The notes under the pieces: model-generated
Database searches by the model: none
What the model was told of the DNA's origin: nothing
What the model saw: the letters and a program-made list of their open reading frames with translations, nothing else
From: Streptomyces sp. NRRL B-3428
Lineage (GTDB): Bacteria; Actinomycetota; Actinomycetes; Streptomycetales; Streptomycetaceae
Length of the DNA: 64,000 nt
Direction of reading: 5' to 3'
Assembly (NCBI GenBank): GCA_000721375.1
Contig: JOGW01000005.1
Coordinates: 124,001 to 188,000, forward strand
In this document: one piece after another, positions 1 to 8,833 of the stretch
Layout of the letters: every line of letters begins with the position of its first letter
Position numbering within the stretch: the first letter of the stretch is position 1
Position numbers and translations under genes: made by a program

Positions 1-304
1 GGACGAGGGCAGCACACCGTTCGTCGACGTGGTCGCCAAGGGACTCGGCCTCGACGCGCTGCGCGTGATCGGGACGGGCGGCGACGAGTACGCCTCCGAG
101 CGTCAGCAGTGGGACAGCGGCAACAACGCCGTGGCCCTGGAGCCCGGAGTCGTCTTCACCTACGACCGCAACACCCAGACCAACACCCTGCTGCGCAAGG
201 CGGGCGTCGAGGTCATCACCATCGTCGGCGCCGAGCTGGGCCGCGGCCGGGGCGGCGGGCACTGCATGACCTGCCCGCTGGTCCGCGACCCGGTCCAGTT
301 CTGA
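1..304 (+). CDS. arcA: Arginine deiminase, C-terminal part (cut by left edge)
   Basis: Arginine deiminase hydrolyses L-arginine to citrulline and ammonia in the cytoplasm, the first step of the ADI pathway. Only the last ~100 residues are in the window, read from base 2. They hold the family's [17 protein letters not shown] stretch and end in GGGHCMTCP, whose Cys is the nucleophile that forms the amidino-enzyme intermediate. The stop codon follows seven residues later, as is usual for the family. The N-terminal residues of the catalytic site lie outside the window, so completeness cannot be judged. No arcB or arcC follows; the next gene is a convergent acetyltransferase. Confidence 0.93.
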   Translation, partial: DEGSTPFVDVVAKGLGLDALRVIGTGGDEYASERQQWDSGNNAVALEPGVVFTYDRNTQTNTLLRKAGVEVITIVGAELGRGRGGGHCMTCPLVRDPVQF

Positions 305-312
305 GCCGGTCA

Positions 313-416
313 GGTCGGGCGCAGCACGCCCACGGTCCGGTCAGCAGCGGGATGCCCACGGTCCGGTCGGCAGCAGGACGCCCACAGTCAGGTCAGCCGC
401 AGCACGCCCACGGTCT
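313..416. repeat. Four 26-bp tandem repeats across the GNAT 3' end
   Basis: Four consecutive degenerate 26-bp units start at 313, 339, 365 and 391. Each carries GCCCAC(G/A)GTC, at 328, 354, 380 and 406, exactly 26 bp apart. The array starts 9 bp after the arcA stop and ends inside the minus-strand GNAT gene, whose stop codon (388-390) lies in the third unit. As 26 is not a multiple of three, each added copy changes the frame. The array probably arose by duplication of the gene's 3' end. Confidence 0.85.
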
Positions 417-852
417 GGTCACCCGACGTCTCCCCGGTGAGCTCGAACCCGAGGCCGCGGTAGAAGCCCTCGGGCCCGTCGGAGCCAGGGTGCCAGGTGA
501 CGAAGAGCTGCTCGCCACCCCGCCGGCGGATCTCCTGCGCCACCGCCTCGACCGCGAACCGGCCGTATCCACGGCCCTGTTCACCGTCCGCGATGTTCAG
601 TCGCCACAGGCCGGAGCGTATGTCCGTGCTGTCGGGGTCCTCGTCCCAGCTGATGTCGAGGAACGCCATGACGAACCCGACGGCCCGGTCCCCGTCCATG
701 ATCAGACGGGGCCAGGCCGTATCGGGCTGCACATACGCCTCGGCCAGGGACTTCACCACCGGAGCGACCAGGTGCTCCTGGTCGCTCCGTACGCGGATCG
801 CGAGGGCGGTGTCGACGGTGGCGGGAGTGATCTTCTCCAGGCGCAGGCTCAT
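388..852 (-). CDS. GNAT family N-acetyltransferase
   Basis: A 154-residue single-domain Gcn5-related acetyltransferase, expected to move an acetyl group from acetyl-CoA to an unknown amine. The acetyl-CoA pyrophosphate-binding loop reads EQGRGYGRFA at residues 91-100, and the preceding strand (GLWRLNIADG) is typical of motif A. Length is normal for the fold. The start is an ATG 32 bp from the neighbouring CBS protein gene. Its last codons and stop lie in a 26-bp tandem repeat, so the C-terminus may vary between strains. The sequence does not show the substrate. Confidence 0.85.
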   Translation of the reverse strand: MSLRLEKITPATVDTALAIRVRSDQEHLVAPVVKSLAEAYVQPDTAWPRLIMDGDRAVGFVMAFLDISWDEDPDSTDIRSGLWRLNIADGEQGRGYGRFAVEAVAQEIRRRGGEQLFVTWHPGSDGPEGFYRGLGFELTGETSGDQTVGVLRLT

Positions 853-884
853 GCCCGCCAGCCTAAGGACGAGGTCAAACCGAT

Positions 885-1898
885 TTACGCGGGCTGTCCG
901 AACAGCTCCCGCAGCACGTCCTCCATGGTCACCATGCCCGCGAGCCGCCCGTCGGAGCCGAGCACCGCGGCGACGTGCGTGCGGCTGCGGCGCATCGCGG
1001 TGAGCACGTCGTCCAGCGGGGTCGTCTCCCGTACCCGGGCGATCGGCCGCATGTCCCCCACCTGGAAGGGCAGGTCGCGCGGCTGCACCTCAAGAGCGTC
1101 CTTGACGTGCAGATAGCCGACGATCCGGCGCCCCTGGTCCACGACGGGGAAACGCGAGAACCCGGACGAGGCCGACAGCCGCTCCAGCTGCTCCGGCGTC
1201 ACACCGAGCCGTGCGTAGACCACGCGCTCCAGGGGAAGGACCACGTCCTTGATCGGCCGACGGCCCAGCTCCAGGGCGTCGTGCAGACGCTCCGTCGCGC
1301 GGTCGTCGAGCAGACCCGCGTCGCTGGAGTCCTTGACGATTCGGGCCAGTTGATCGTCCGAGAAGGTCGCCTCGACCTCGTCCTTCGGCTCCACCCGCAA
1401 CAGCTTGAGCAGGGTGTTGGCGAAGGCGTTGATCGCGAAGATCACCGGACGCAGCGCCCGGGTGAGCGCCACGAGCGGCGGGCCGAGCACCAGCGCCGCC
1501 TTCACCGGTTCGGCGAGCGCGATGTTCTTCGGGATCATCTCGCCGAGCAGCATGTGCAGATACGTCGCGACCGCCAGGGCGATGACGAACGAGATCGGGT
1601 GCACCAGGCCGTGCGGCACACCGGCCCAGTCGAAGACGGGCTCCAAGAGATGGGCGATCGCGGGCTCGGCGACGATACCGAGCACCAGGGTGCACAGAGT
1701 GATGCCGAGCTGGGCCGCGGCCATCAGATGGGAGACGTGCTCGAGCCCCCACATGACGCTGCGGGCCCGGCGGTCACCCTTTTCGGCGTGCGGTTCGATC
1801 TGGCTGCGGCGCACCGAGATCAGGGCGAACTCGGCGCCCACGAAGAAGGCGTTGACGACCAGGGTCGCCAGACCGACGAGGAGCTGTACGGCGATCAT
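885..1898 (-). CDS. CNNM/HlyC-type membrane protein, short form (DUF21-CBS)
   Basis: A 337-residue integral membrane protein: an N-terminal DUF21 domain with about four hydrophobic segments (residues ~1-180), then a CBS pair (residues ~205-330). It stops soon after the second CBS motif (GMVTMEDVLRELFG), so it lacks the C-terminal CorC/HlyC domain of its upstream neighbour. The family is linked to Mg2+/Co2+ transport or homeostasis, with CBS domains as nucleotide sensors. Its ATG overlaps the stop of the upstream paralogue by 4 bp (ATGA), which implies translational coupling and perhaps heterodimers. 'Hemolysin' is a legacy name. Confidence 0.88.
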   Translation of the reverse strand: MIAVQLLVGLATLVVNAFFVGAEFALISVRRSQIEPHAEKGDRRARSVMWGLEHVSHLMAAAQLGITLCTLVLGIVAEPAIAHLLEPVFDWAGVPHGLVHPISFVIALAVATYLHMLLGEMIPKNIALAEPVKAALVLGPPLVALTRALRPVIFAINAFANTLLKLLRVEPKDEVEATFSDDQLARIVKDSSDAGLLDDRATERLHDALELGRRPIKDVVLPLERVVYARLGVTPEQLERLSASSGFSRFPVVDQGRRIVGYLHVKDALEVQPRDLPFQVGDMRPIARVRETTPLDDVLTAMRRSRTHVAAVLGSDGRLAGMVTMEDVLRELFGQPA

Positions 1899-3226
1899 CG
1901 CTGTGCCTCCTCGGAGGTCTCGGGGAGGGGCTTGTGCAGCAGTACACGCGCGGCCCTGCGCCCGCCGGCGTCGACCACGTCGAGGCGCCAGCCGGCCACG
2001 TCCACGGTGTCGCCGACGGCCGGGATATGGCCGAGCTCGGTGGCCACCAGACCGGCCAGCGTCTCGTACGGGCCGTCCGGCGCGCGCAGACCGATCTTCG
2101 CCAGCTGGTCCATCCGGGCGGCGCCGTCGGCCGAGTACAGCGCGCGGCCGTCCTCGTCCTCGCCGGCCGCGGCCAGATCGCTGGTCTCGTGCGGATCGTG
2201 CTCGTCGCGGACCTCGCCCACGACCTCCTCGACGATGTCCTCGAGGGTGGCCACACCGGCCGTGCCGCCGTACTCGTCGATGACCACGGCCATCGTGCGC
2301 TTGCCGGACAGCCGGTCGAGCAGCCGGTCCACGGTCAGCGACTCCGGCACGAGCAGCGGCTCGCGCATCAGGTTCGCGACCGACTGACGGTGGCGCTGCT
2401 CGGCGGGTACGGCGAGGACGTCCTTGATGTGGACGACACCGACGACCTGGTCGAGCGAGTCGCGGTAGACCGGGAAGCGGGACAGACCCGTGGCCCTGGT
2501 CGCGGACGCGACATCCTCCGCCGTCGCCTTCACGTCGAGCGCCATGACCTGGACGCGCGGCGTCATCACGTTCTCGGCCGTGAGGTCGGCGAGGTTCAGG
2601 GTCCGTACGAACAGCTCGGCGGTGTCCGCCTCGAGCGCGCCCTCCTTCGCGGAGTGCCGGGCCAGCGCGGCCAGCTCCTGCGGTCCGCGCGCGGAGGCCA
2701 GCTCCTCGGCGGGCTCCATGCCGAACCGGCGTACGGTGCGGTTCGCCGTGTTGTTGAGGTGGTTGATCAGCGGCTTGAAGGCCAGGCTGAACCAGCGCTG
2801 AGCGGTTGCCACCCGTTTGGCCACCGCGAGCGGCGAGGAGATCGCCCAGTTCTTGGGTACCAGCTCACCGATCACCATCAGGACGATGGTGGAGACGGCG
2901 GTGGCGAGGACCAGGGCCACGCTCTGTGCGGCGCCCTGGGACAGCCCCAGATCGGCCAGCGGGCCGGTGAGCAGCTTGCCGAGGGACCCCTTGGAGAGCA
3001 TGCCGATGACCAGGCCGGTGACGGTGATGCCGAGCTGGGCGCCGGAGAGCTGGAAGGTGAGGGTGCGCACGGCCTTGAGGGCGCTGTCGGCGCCGCGCTC
3101 GCCCTCGGCGGCGGCCCGCTCAAGGGTGGAGCGCTCGACCGTGGTCAGCGAGAACTCGGCGGCCACGAAGACACCACAGGCAAGCGTGAGCAGCAGAGCC
3201 ACGGCGAGCAGGAGCACTTCGGTCAT
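1895..3226 (-). CDS. CNNM/HlyC-type membrane protein, long form (DUF21-CBS-CorC_HlyC)
   Basis: A 443-residue membrane protein with an N-terminal DUF21 transmembrane domain (~1-190), two CBS motifs (~205-330) and a C-terminal CorC_HlyC FAD-like domain (~350-435). The second CBS region includes VIDEYGGTAGVATLEDIVEE, diagnostic of this family. Relatives take part in divalent cation homeostasis. The ATG at 3226 follows a strong GGAGGTGACC ribosome site. It is the first gene of a two-gene operon with the shorter paralogue, overlapping it by 4 bp. The ~235 bp upstream to the next gene holds no gene I can support and must carry the promoter. Confidence 0.9.
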   Translation of the reverse strand: MTEVLLLAVALLLTLACGVFVAAEFSLTTVERSTLERAAAEGERGADSALKAVRTLTFQLSGAQLGITVTGLVIGMLSKGSLGKLLTGPLADLGLSQGAAQSVALVLATAVSTIVLMVIGELVPKNWAISSPLAVAKRVATAQRWFSLAFKPLINHLNNTANRTVRRFGMEPAEELASARGPQELAALARHSAKEGALEADTAELFVRTLNLADLTAENVMTPRVQVMALDVKATAEDVASATRATGLSRFPVYRDSLDQVVGVVHIKDVLAVPAEQRHRQSVANLMREPLLVPESLTVDRLLDRLSGKRTMAVVIDEYGGTAGVATLEDIVEEVVGEVRDEHDPHETSDLAAAGEDEDGRALYSADGAARMDQLAKIGLRAPDGPYETLAGLVATELGHIPAVGDTVDVAGWRLDVVDAGGRRAARVLLHKPLPETSEEAQR

Positions 3227-3463
3227 CGGGTCACCTCCGTCCCATGATCGGCCAGGGATACGGACAGTGCGCGATGTCGGGTACTGGGAGGCTCGCCCAT
3301 GGGCGGACGCTCACACCTTTCGTGGGGAGGGATGCAACAGTGACGACACCATCGTAAAGGAATCGCAAAGGAGGGGTTGATGGAGGCCATGGGGCCGGGT
3401 TTCCCGCCGGTCCGGGCTCACGCGTGCGGACCGCATGGCCCTCACCCTGTTCCTCGCGGAGGC

Positions 3464-3889
3464 CTACGACGAGAGCGGCTTCACCCATCGCCGCCATTGC
3501 TCCTCCGGGTGGTAGCCGCCGGCCTCCCAGGCCCGCTGCCCGCCCTCGTTGCGCACCAGGACCATCGCGTCGGCCCGCCGCCCGCCGAGCGCGACGAACC
3601 GCTCCTCGGCGGCGGTGAGCAGCGCCGACCCGATGCCGCGCCGACGCCGCTCGGGGTGCACCGCGAGCCGGTACAGATGACAGCGCCAGCCGTCGAACCC
3701 CGCGATGACCGTGCCCACGAGCTCCCCGTCCAGCTCCGCGAGGATCAGGGCCTGCGGGTCCCGCTCGACAAGACGTTCCACCCCCGCCCGGTCGTCACTG
3801 ATGCTCGTGCCTTCGGCGGCGGTCTTCCAGAAGGCGAGCACCGCATCGAGGTCGGCGGGCGTCGCGGCCCGTACACGCAGATCGTTCAT
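3464..3889 (-). CDS. GNAT family N-acetyltransferase
   Basis: A 141-residue acetyltransferase of the GNAT fold. The start (LRVRAATPADLDAVLAFW) is a typical first strand and helix, and VHPERRRRGIGSALL (residues ~78-91) contains the acetyl-CoA loop R/Q-x-x-G-x-G/A. It resembles the RimI-like or 'YpeA-like' small acetyltransferases, but the substrate cannot be read from sequence. It is a single gene on the minus strand between the CBS operon and the F420-type oxidoreductase, with intergenic gaps on both sides that suggest its own promoter. Confidence 0.85.
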   Translation of the reverse strand: MNDLRVRAATPADLDAVLAFWKTAAEGTSISDDRAGVERLVERDPQALILAELDGELVGTVIAGFDGWRCHLYRLAVHPERRRRGIGSALLTAAEERFVALGGRRADAMVLVRNEGGQRAWEAGGYHPEEQWRRWVKPLSS

Positions 3890-3962
3890 GCGGGCATCCC
3901 ACCACCGCGTCTCATGAACGAGCCACCGAATTCCGGCATACGGACAGGAGGCCCGGTCCCGG

Positions 3963-4853
3963 TCACTTGCCGCGCAGCACGTCGATCACCGGCGCGAGGG
4001 CCTCCATCGAGGGTTCGAGCACGCTCAGATACGAGATGCCGAACCGCTCACGCTGATCGATGAGTTGCTGTGCCATCTCCTCCACGGTGCCCACCAGCAC
4101 GATCGGCAGCTCAAGGACCTGGTCGAGGCTCAGATGCCCGCTGCGCGCGGCGAGTGGCTCGACGACCTTGGCGCGGTCGTCGGTGACCTCGACCAGCTGC
4201 AGCAGCAGATTGCGCTCGACGGGCGTCTCGCGCCGCGCGCGTTCGAACTCCTCGTAGCGCGCCACGCGGTGGGCGAACTCCTCCGTGCTCAGCGCGAGCA
4301 GCCTGCCCGGAGTCCCCGGATCGTCGCGGGCGCCGGTGAAGGCCGCGATGTCGGCGTGCTCGGCGGTGAGAGCGAGCAACCGGTCGCCGTTCCCGCCGAT
4401 CAGGAACGGCGGCCCCGACTCCTGGGCGAGCAGGCCCTGCAGCGGATCCTCGGCGTACAGGCGCTTCAACTCCCGTACGGTGTGCGCGAGATGGTCGACC
4501 CGCTCGCCGGGCGAGCCCCAGGGCAGACCGGCGCTCTCGTGCTCTGCCGCGGCATAGCCCGCGCCGAGACCGATCTCCAGACGGCCGCCGGTCAGCGCGT
4601 CCGTGGTCGCGATCTCGCGGGCGAGCAGGGTCGGGTTCCAGAACCCGGTGTTGAGGACGAAGGTGCCAAGTCGCGGCCGGCCCGTCGCCTCGGCGGCGGC
4701 GACCAGGGCGGGGAACGGGGCGGGCATGCCCAGGTGGTCGGGCACGAGCAGCACGTCGTAACCGAGATCCTCGGCTCTGCGGCACTTCGCCCGCCACTCG
4801 TGAGCGGACGCCGGACTCAGCAGGTTCACACCGAAGCGGAAAGGGCGGCTCAT
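3963..4853 (-). CDS. LLM-class F420-dependent oxidoreductase
   Basis: A 296-residue TIM-barrel flavin/F420 enzyme of the bacterial luciferase-like superfamily, closest to the actinobacterial TIGR03621-type group. The N-terminus RFGVNLLSPASAHEW and the segment GRLEIGLGAGYAAAEHESAGLPW are typical; the latter forms the cofactor phosphate loop. F420 use is inferred from family, and the substrate is unknown. The ATG at 4853 has AAGGAGAG upstream. It lies 73 bp from the ABC transporter on the same strand, so co-transcription is possible but not shown. Confidence 0.85.
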   Translation of the reverse strand: MSRPFRFGVNLLSPASAHEWRAKCRRAEDLGYDVLLVPDHLGMPAPFPALVAAAEATGRPRLGTFVLNTGFWNPTLLAREIATTDALTGGRLEIGLGAGYAAAEHESAGLPWGSPGERVDHLAHTVRELKRLYAEDPLQGLLAQESGPPFLIGGNGDRLLALTAEHADIAAFTGARDDPGTPGRLLALSTEEFAHRVARYEEFERARRETPVERNLLLQLVEVTDDRAKVVEPLAARSGHLSLDQVLELPIVLVGTVEEMAQQLIDQRERFGISYLSVLEPSMEALAPVIDVLRGK

Positions 4854-4926
4854 CGGCTCTCCTTCTTCTCAGGGGCACCTCGCAGGGCACGCGTACGAGC
4901 GAGCCCTACCCGGCAACCCGCCCGCC

Positions 4927-7491
4927 CTACTCGTGCGCGATCGCCGCCAGCACGTTCATCCGCGCCGCGCGCAGCGCCGGCAGCAGCGCCGCCGCCAGGC
5001 CCACGACGATCGAGCCGAGCACCACCGCGACCATGGTTCCCCAGGGGATCGCGAAGGCTGTCATGCCTTCCAGGGCCAGGACCTGCTGGATCGCCACACC
5101 CCACACGAGCCCGAGCGCGATCCCGAGCAGTGCCCCGAACACACAGATCACCACCGACTCGAGCCGGATCATCCAGCTCAACTGGCGCCGGGCCAGGCCG
5201 ATCGCGCGCAGCAGTCCGATCTCCCTGGTCCGCTCGACCACGGACAGCGCGAGGGTGTTGACGACGCCGAGCACCGCGATGATGATCGCGAGGCCGAGCA
5301 GGGCGTAGACGAGATAGAGCATGACCGCGATCTGGCTGCGGATGAGCTCCTTGTAGTCGGCCTGGTCGCGCACCTGTACCTGCGGATACGGGTCGAGGGC
5401 CTGCTCCAGGTCCTTGCGCAGGTCATCGGTGTCGACACCGGAACCCGCGTTGATGTACACGGCCGAATCCTGCCCGTCCGGCACGTACTTGTCGGCGGTC
5501 GCATACGCCAGGAAGATCCCGCCCTGCGGCCCGAACGTACCGCTGCCCGGCACATCGGTCAGCGCGCCCACGGTCAGCGTCGCCTTCTTCTGCCCCGGGA
5601 ACTCCACGGGCAGTTTGTCGCCGAGTTTCACTCCATGGTCGGCGGCGAACTTGTGGTCCATGCCGAGGCTGCCGTCCGCGAGCGCCGCGTCGGTGCTGCC
5701 GGCCGCGTACTCGACCTTCGCCACTTCGTCGAGGCGCGGCTCGTAGGCCGAAGCCGTGGACTCGATCCGCTCGTCGTCCGGCAGCCGCACCGCTATGGGC
5801 ACGAACCGCTGCCGTACGACGAGGTCCGCGCCCTGCGCCGACTTGACCGCGTCGGTGATCTCGGCGGGGAACGGCATGAAGTTGCTGTTCTGCACCACGA
5901 AGTCCGCGCCGAGCGAGCGGTCGATCTGCTCGTCGAAGGATTTGGTCATCGACGCGCTCGCCACCGAGAGCCCGCCCACGAGGGCGAGTCCGACCATCAG
6001 GGCGGCCGCCGTGGCGCCGGTGCGGCGCGGGTTGCGCAGCGCATTGCGCTGGCTCATCCGGCCCACCGAACCGAACACCGCGGGGAACGCGCCGCCGAGC
6101 ACCCGGATCACCGGCCGTACGAGCAGCGGTCCTGCGATCACGGTGGCGATCAGCGTCAGCGCCACGCCGAGCCCGAGCAGCGACCCGGCGCCCCCGCTGT
6201 CCTTCGCCATGGCGCAGCCGACCAGCGCCGCCGCACCGGCCGCGCCCACGACCGAACCGACGAGTGCGCGGACCGTCAACGGGCGCCCGAGGCCCATCAC
6301 TTCGATGTCGGCGAGCGCCGCCATGGGGGAGACCCGGGCCGCGCGCCGGGCCGGCAGATACGCCGCGAGGAACGTGACACCCACGCCCACCGCGTACGAC
6401 ACGACGGGTGTACCCCAGCCGATCACCATCTCGGTGGTCTTGAGGTTCATCCCGAACACGCCCATGAGCTCGATGAGCCCCGCCGCCAGGCCGATTCCGG
6501 TGGCCAGGCCCAGGGTCGAGCCGACCAGGCCGAGCAGCAGCGCCTCGGTGAGCACCGAGCGGCGCACCTGGCGCCGGTCCGCGCCGAGGGCGCGCATCAG
6601 GCCCAGTTCACGGGTGCGCTGGGCGATCAGCATCGAGAAGGTGTTGACGATCAGGAAGATGCCGACCAGGACCGCGATACCGGCGAAGCCGAGCATCACG
6701 TACTTGATGACGTCGAGGAAGCCGCCGAGTTCGGACGCGGCGGACTCGGCCTGTTCATCGGCCGTCTTGAGCTCGTACTGCGAACCGAGCGAGGCGGCCA
6801 GATTCTGCTTCAGCTGGTCGTCGGTGACGCCTTCGGCCGCGTCGACCGAGATCCCGGTGGCCTTGGCGGTGTCGCCGAGCAGCTCCTGCTGTGCGCTGGC
6901 GGTGTCCAGGAAGACGAGCGCCGCACCGGGGTTGGTGGTGGTGAACGTGGCGATGCCGACGATCTCCACCTTGAACGAACCGGGCTGTGCGAGCACCGTC
7001 AGGGTGTCGCCGATCTCCAGGTTCTTCTTGTCGGCGGTGTCGGCGTCGAGCAGCGCCTCACCCGCGCCCGACGGCTCGCGGCCGTCCGTGAGCTTCACCG
7101 GACTGCGGTCGGTGATGTACCAGTTGGTGGCGATGGTGGGCGCGCCCGTGGTGGGCCCGACCGGCTCGTTGTCGGCGTCGACGACCGTGATGTTCTCCAC
7201 GCCGACGTCGAGATGGGCGCGCTCCACGCCCTCCACCGAGGCGACCTGCTCGGCGAGTGCGGCCGGGACCGTGGGCACCAGGCCGGTGGGCATGCCCTCG
7301 TCGATGTCCTCCTTCGCCGTGATGGTGACATCGGCCGAGGTGGAGGCGAAGAGCCGGTCGAAGGTGCGGCTGACGGTGTCGGAGAAGATCAGGCTGCCCG
7401 CGACGAACGCCACCGACAGGATCACGGCGAGCGCCGACAGGAACAGCCGGCCCTTGTGGGCGAAGAAGCTGCGCAGCGTGGCTTTGAGCAC
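4927..7491 (-). CDS. ABC transporter permease, FtsX/MacB type
   Basis: An 854-residue permease with one transmembrane helix, a large extracytoplasmic MacB-like periplasmic-core domain, and two FtsX domains of three helices each (residues ~250-380 and ~730-850). The middle region (~400-500) carries further helices and a second core domain. I chose GTG 7491 over longer readings because it lies 7 bp after the ATPase stop, has GAGG upstream, and gives a start (LKATLRSFFAHKGRL) that fits the family. With the adjacent ATPase it forms an exporter that probably acts on lipids, peptides or cell-envelope substrates. No cargo can be named. Confidence 0.88.
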   Translation of the reverse strand: MLKATLRSFFAHKGRLFLSALAVILSVAFVAGSLIFSDTVSRTFDRLFASTSADVTITAKEDIDEGMPTGLVPTVPAALAEQVASVEGVERAHLDVGVENITVVDADNEPVGPTTGAPTIATNWYITDRSPVKLTDGREPSGAGEALLDADTADKKNLEIGDTLTVLAQPGSFKVEIVGIATFTTTNPGAALVFLDTASAQQELLGDTAKATGISVDAAEGVTDDQLKQNLAASLGSQYELKTADEQAESAASELGGFLDVIKYVMLGFAGIAVLVGIFLIVNTFSMLIAQRTRELGLMRALGADRRQVRRSVLTEALLLGLVGSTLGLATGIGLAAGLIELMGVFGMNLKTTEMVIGWGTPVVSYAVGVGVTFLAAYLPARRAARVSPMAALADIEVMGLGRPLTVRALVGSVVGAAGAAALVGCAMAKDSGGAGSLLGLGVALTLIATVIAGPLLVRPVIRVLGGAFPAVFGSVGRMSQRNALRNPRRTGATAAALMVGLALVGGLSVASASMTKSFDEQIDRSLGADFVVQNSNFMPFPAEITDAVKSAQGADLVVRQRFVPIAVRLPDDERIESTASAYEPRLDEVAKVEYAAGSTDAALADGSLGMDHKFAADHGVKLGDKLPVEFPGQKKATLTVGALTDVPGSGTFGPQGGIFLAYATADKYVPDGQDSAVYINAGSGVDTDDLRKDLEQALDPYPQVQVRDQADYKELIRSQIAVMLYLVYALLGLAIIIAVLGVVNTLALSVVERTREIGLLRAIGLARRQLSWMIRLESVVICVFGALLGIALGLVWGVAIQQVLALEGMTAFAIPWGTMVAVVLGSIVVGLAAALLPALRAARMNVLAAIAHE

Positions 7492-7498
7492 GGCCGCC

Positions 7499-8395
7499 TC
7501 AGTCCTTGTGGAGCGGGTCGGCGGCGGGTGTGTCGGGTTGCGGGTCGGCGGCAAGTGTGTCGGGTTGCGGGTCTGGCTTTACGTCGGCCGAGGGCTGCTC
7601 GGGCCGCGCCGAGGGCACCACTCCCAACGAGTCGAACCGCTTCATGCGCTCAAGGACCGCGTCGGCCGTCGGCTGCTCCATCTCGTCCACGATCCGTCCG
7701 TCGCCGAGGAACAGCACCAGATCGGAGTGGCCCGCGGCGCCGGGGTCGTGGGTGACCATGACGACGGTCTGGCCGAGTTCGTCCACGGCCTCGCGCAGGA
7801 ACCCGAGCACTTCGAGCCCCGCACGCGAGTCCAGATTTCCCGTGGGCTCGTCCGCGAAGATCAGCTCGGGGCGGGATGCCAACGCCCGCGCACACGCGAC
7901 GCGTTGCTGCTGTCCGCCGGACAACTGGGCGGGCCGGTGCTTCAGCCGGTCGCGCAGGCCGAGCGTGTCGATCACCCGCTCCAGCCACTCCTCGTCCGCC
8001 TTGCGCCCGGCGATGTCCATCGGGAGCGTGATGTTCTCGCGGGCGTTGAGTGTCGGCAGCAGATTGAACGCCTGGAACATGAAGCCGATACGGTCCCGGC
8101 GCAGCCGTGTCAGTTCGCGCTCGCGCAGCGCCGTGATCTCGGTGTCGCCGAGCCACACCTGACCTCCCGACACGGAGTCGAGTCCGGCCAGACAGTGCAT
8201 CAGGGTCGACTTGCCCGAACCCGAGGGGCCCATGACGGCGGTGAACCGGCCGCGCGCGATGTCGACGTCCACCTCGTCGAGCGCGAGGACGGTGGTCTCG
8301 CCCGTGCCGTACGCCTTGGTCAGCCCACGGGCCCTGGCCGCGATCGTGGCAGGTTCCGCGAGGTCGGTGAGATGTGCTGCTGACCGTGTGGACAA
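7499..8395 (-). CDS. ABC transporter ATP-binding protein (MacB/LolD type)
   Basis: The ATPase partner of the FtsX-type permease. It has Walker A GPSGSGKST, signature LSGGQQQR, Walker B LIFADEPTG and an H-loop VTHDP. The TTG at 8395 is preferred because GGGAGG lies six bases upstream; the longer reading from 8425 has no such site. The C-terminus is unusual: after the ATPase core comes a low-complexity Asp/Pro tail with two near copies of ADPQPDT(L/P)A, encoded by a short DNA repeat. It is the first gene of the operon, followed 7 bp later by the permease. Confidence 0.88.
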   Translation of the reverse strand: MSTRSAAHLTDLAEPATIAARARGLTKAYGTGETTVLALDEVDVDIARGRFTAVMGPSGSGKSTLMHCLAGLDSVSGGQVWLGDTEITALRERELTRLRRDRIGFMFQAFNLLPTLNARENITLPMDIAGRKADEEWLERVIDTLGLRDRLKHRPAQLSGGQQQRVACARALASRPELIFADEPTGNLDSRAGLEVLGFLREAVDELGQTVVMVTHDPGAAGHSDLVLFLGDGRIVDEMEQPTADAVLERMKRFDSLGVVPSARPEQPSADVKPDPQPDTLAADPQPDTPAADPLHKD

Positions 8396-8580
8396 GGTCG
8401 CCTCCCGGGCTCCAGTCCGTCCCAACTCCCGTAAGAACGACGAGAGTAGCCGTGTTCGGTGTACACCCGGTATCCCTCCGAAGTCGGGCCTCGGGGACGT
8501 ATGTAAGGGGCACCTGTCCGTGCCGGCCGGGAACCCCGCACTCCGGTCCTTGACCTCGCTTGTCGGACTCTCTTGCCGGT

Positions 8581-8600
8581 GCTAGCGCATCGGCGCTAGC
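8581..8600. promoter_or_regulatory. Perfect 8-bp inverted repeat, likely antitoxin operator
   Basis: GCTAGCGC, four bases, then GCGCTAGC form a perfect palindrome. It ends two bases before the GGAGG ribosome site (8603-8607) of the RHH gene at 8609. Ribbon-helix-helix antitoxins usually repress their own operon through such short palindromes next to the promoter, so this is the obvious autoregulatory operator. This role is inferred from position and family. Confidence 0.7.
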
Positions 8601-8608
8601 TTGGAGGT

Positions 8609-8833
8609 ATGCCGAAGACTCAGCTCAACGTCCGGGTGGACGAGGAGACCGCCAGGGCCGCCCGCGAGCGCGCCCTGGCCCGCGGGATGAGCGTCAACCG
8701 CTACATCGAGGAGCTTGTGCGCCGCGATGCCGGGGAAGCGGGCCGCACGTTCGTCGAGTCGGCCGCGGACTTCATGAAGAGCTACGAGTCGGTCTTCGCC
8801 GAGGAGTTCGGGCCGGAGCGCGGCCGGCCTTGA
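8609..8833 (+). CDS. RHH-type antitoxin / CopG-like DNA-binding protein
   Basis: A 74-residue protein whose first half, PKTQLNVRVDEETARAARER followed by ALARGMSVNRYIEELV, matches the ribbon-helix-helix fold: a beta-strand with alternating polar residues, then two helices. The acidic and aromatic C-terminal half is the usual toxin-neutralising tail. The ATG at 8609 follows GGAGG by one base. The downstream TTG start overlaps its TGA stop (TTGA), so both products should be made in fixed ratio. A perfect inverted repeat lies just upstream. The toxin-antitoxin role rests on gene order and on the Fic-like neighbour. Confidence 0.8.
   Translation: MPKTQLNVRVDEETARAARERALARGMSVNRYIEELVRRDAGEAGRTFVESAADFMKSYESVFAEEFGPERGRP

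Noticed and set aside
1934..3247. Long plus-strand frame (437 codons) opposite the CBS protein gene
   Set aside because: It is a GC-frame shadow of a clearly conserved minus-strand DUF21-CBS gene, with His/Arg/Gly-rich low-complexity translation and no known domain.
4933..7755. Plus-strand frame of 940 codons
   Set aside because: Antisense shadow of the FtsX-type permease; translation is Arg/His/Gln-rich and matches no family.
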